64,000 nt of DNA from Sphingomonas sp. S1-29 (GTDB lineage Bacteria; Pseudomonadota; Alphaproteobacteria; Sphingomonadales; Sphingomonadaceae): positions 989,501 through 1,053,500 of the forward strand of contig NZ_CP110678.1 in the NCBI RefSeq assembly GCF_026167545.1, given 5' to 3'. Below are positions 63,834 through 64,000 of the stretch, one piece after another. The stretch's first letter is position 1; every line of letters begins with the position of its first letter. Position numbers and translations under genes: made by a program. The notes beneath the pieces are model-generated. The model searched no databases. It saw only the letters and a list, made by a program, of their open reading frames with translations, and had not been told where the DNA came from.

Positions 63834-64000
63834 ATGCCCGAAATCGTCATCGTCGCCGCCAAGCGCACCCCCGTCGGCAGCTTCCTCGGCGCCTTCGCCA
63901 CCACCCCCGCGCACGAACTCGGCCGCATCGCGATCGAAGCAGCGCTCGAACAGGCCGGCATCAAGGGCGAGGACGTGTCCGAAGTGATCCTGGGCCAGGT
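63834..64000 (+). CDS. Acetyl-CoA acetyltransferase (thiolase), cut by window edge
   Basis: The first 55 residues are visible: PEIVIVAAKRTPVGSFLGAF, then HELGRIAIEAALEQAGI and SEVILGQV, the standard thiolase N-terminus. AGGAGAG precedes ATG 63834. In this context it would condense two acetyl-CoA to acetoacetyl-CoA for polyhydroxybutyrate (PhaA role). The catalytic Cys lies just beyond position 64000. Confidence 0.93.
   Translation, partial: MPEIVIVAAKRTPVGSFLGAFATTPAHELGRIAIEAALEQAGIKGEDVSEVILGQ

Overview
The window is GC-rich, gene-dense bacterial chromosome and looks like a sphingomonad (Sphingomonas or a close relative, Alphaproteobacteria). Support comes from a TonB-dependent receptor, a MucR/Ros regulator, the TIGR02300 - tRNA-Ala - aroA - cmk - rpsA - ihfB neighbourhood, a DUF1476 (F1-ATPase zeta inhibitor) gene, crtW-crtZ carotenoid genes, phaR with a PhaC-like gene, and several families of paired intergenic inverted repeats. 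No phage, insertion sequence or CRISPR array was seen. Species cannot be fixed from the sequence alone.

Layout. 1-5.2 kb: a TonB receptor that runs off the left edge, an Lrp/AsnC regulator and a large exported zinc protease. 5.2-10.7 kb: a copper island. One strand carries anti-sigma - metal sensor - ECF sigma - copA - copB, the other copC-copD. Two matching promoter-like motifs lie back to back between them. 10.8-12.1 kb: a graveyard of fused fragments (response regulator, hybrid histidine kinase, DegP protease). 12.3-15.4 kb: two MFS transporters and a small unknown gene. 15.4-16.2 kb: a second scar with a headless Crp-type regulator facing a frameshifted unknown gene. 16.2-17.1 kb: a 55-residue unknown protein and a cysteine-free MucR homologue.

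17.3-28.1 kb is one long co-directional run: Tat-exported TldD-type protease, TldE-type partner, DUF4159 protein, MoxR ATPase, DUF58 protein, BatA-type membrane protein, DUF4175 protein and a further membrane protein, with four-base overlaps through the second half. It reads as one envelope proteolysis/chaperone machine and is the best candidate for an undescribed system. 28.2-33.4 kb holds an FAD enzyme, a BLUF photoreceptor, an alpha/beta hydrolase and a cyclic-nucleotide-domain/thioredoxin-reductase-like fusion.

33.5-49.6 kb is largely housekeeping: tRNA-Ala, aroA, cmk, rpsA, ihfB, tRNA-Leu, a lipoprotein solute-binding protein, RNase T2, nadA-nadC, a BlaI-M56 sensor pair with a double operator, and DUF1476-bolA-grxD. 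Inside it sits one visibly AT-richer unknown gene (44754-45464). 49.8-53.9 kb is leuC - small secreted peptide - lactonase-like MBL enzyme - leuD - quinone oxidoreductase. A tandem array of 241-bp units (53981-54722) separates it from crtW-crtZ. The right end has small unknown genes, an exported aspartic protease with a PDZ-like tail, an exported methyltransferase-like protein, a TonB-family gene broken at a (CG)5 tract, a thioredoxin-fold protein and the polyhydroxyalkanoate genes phaR, phaC-like and a thiolase cut by the window edge.

All calls come from reading sequence and recalled family motifs. No database search was run.
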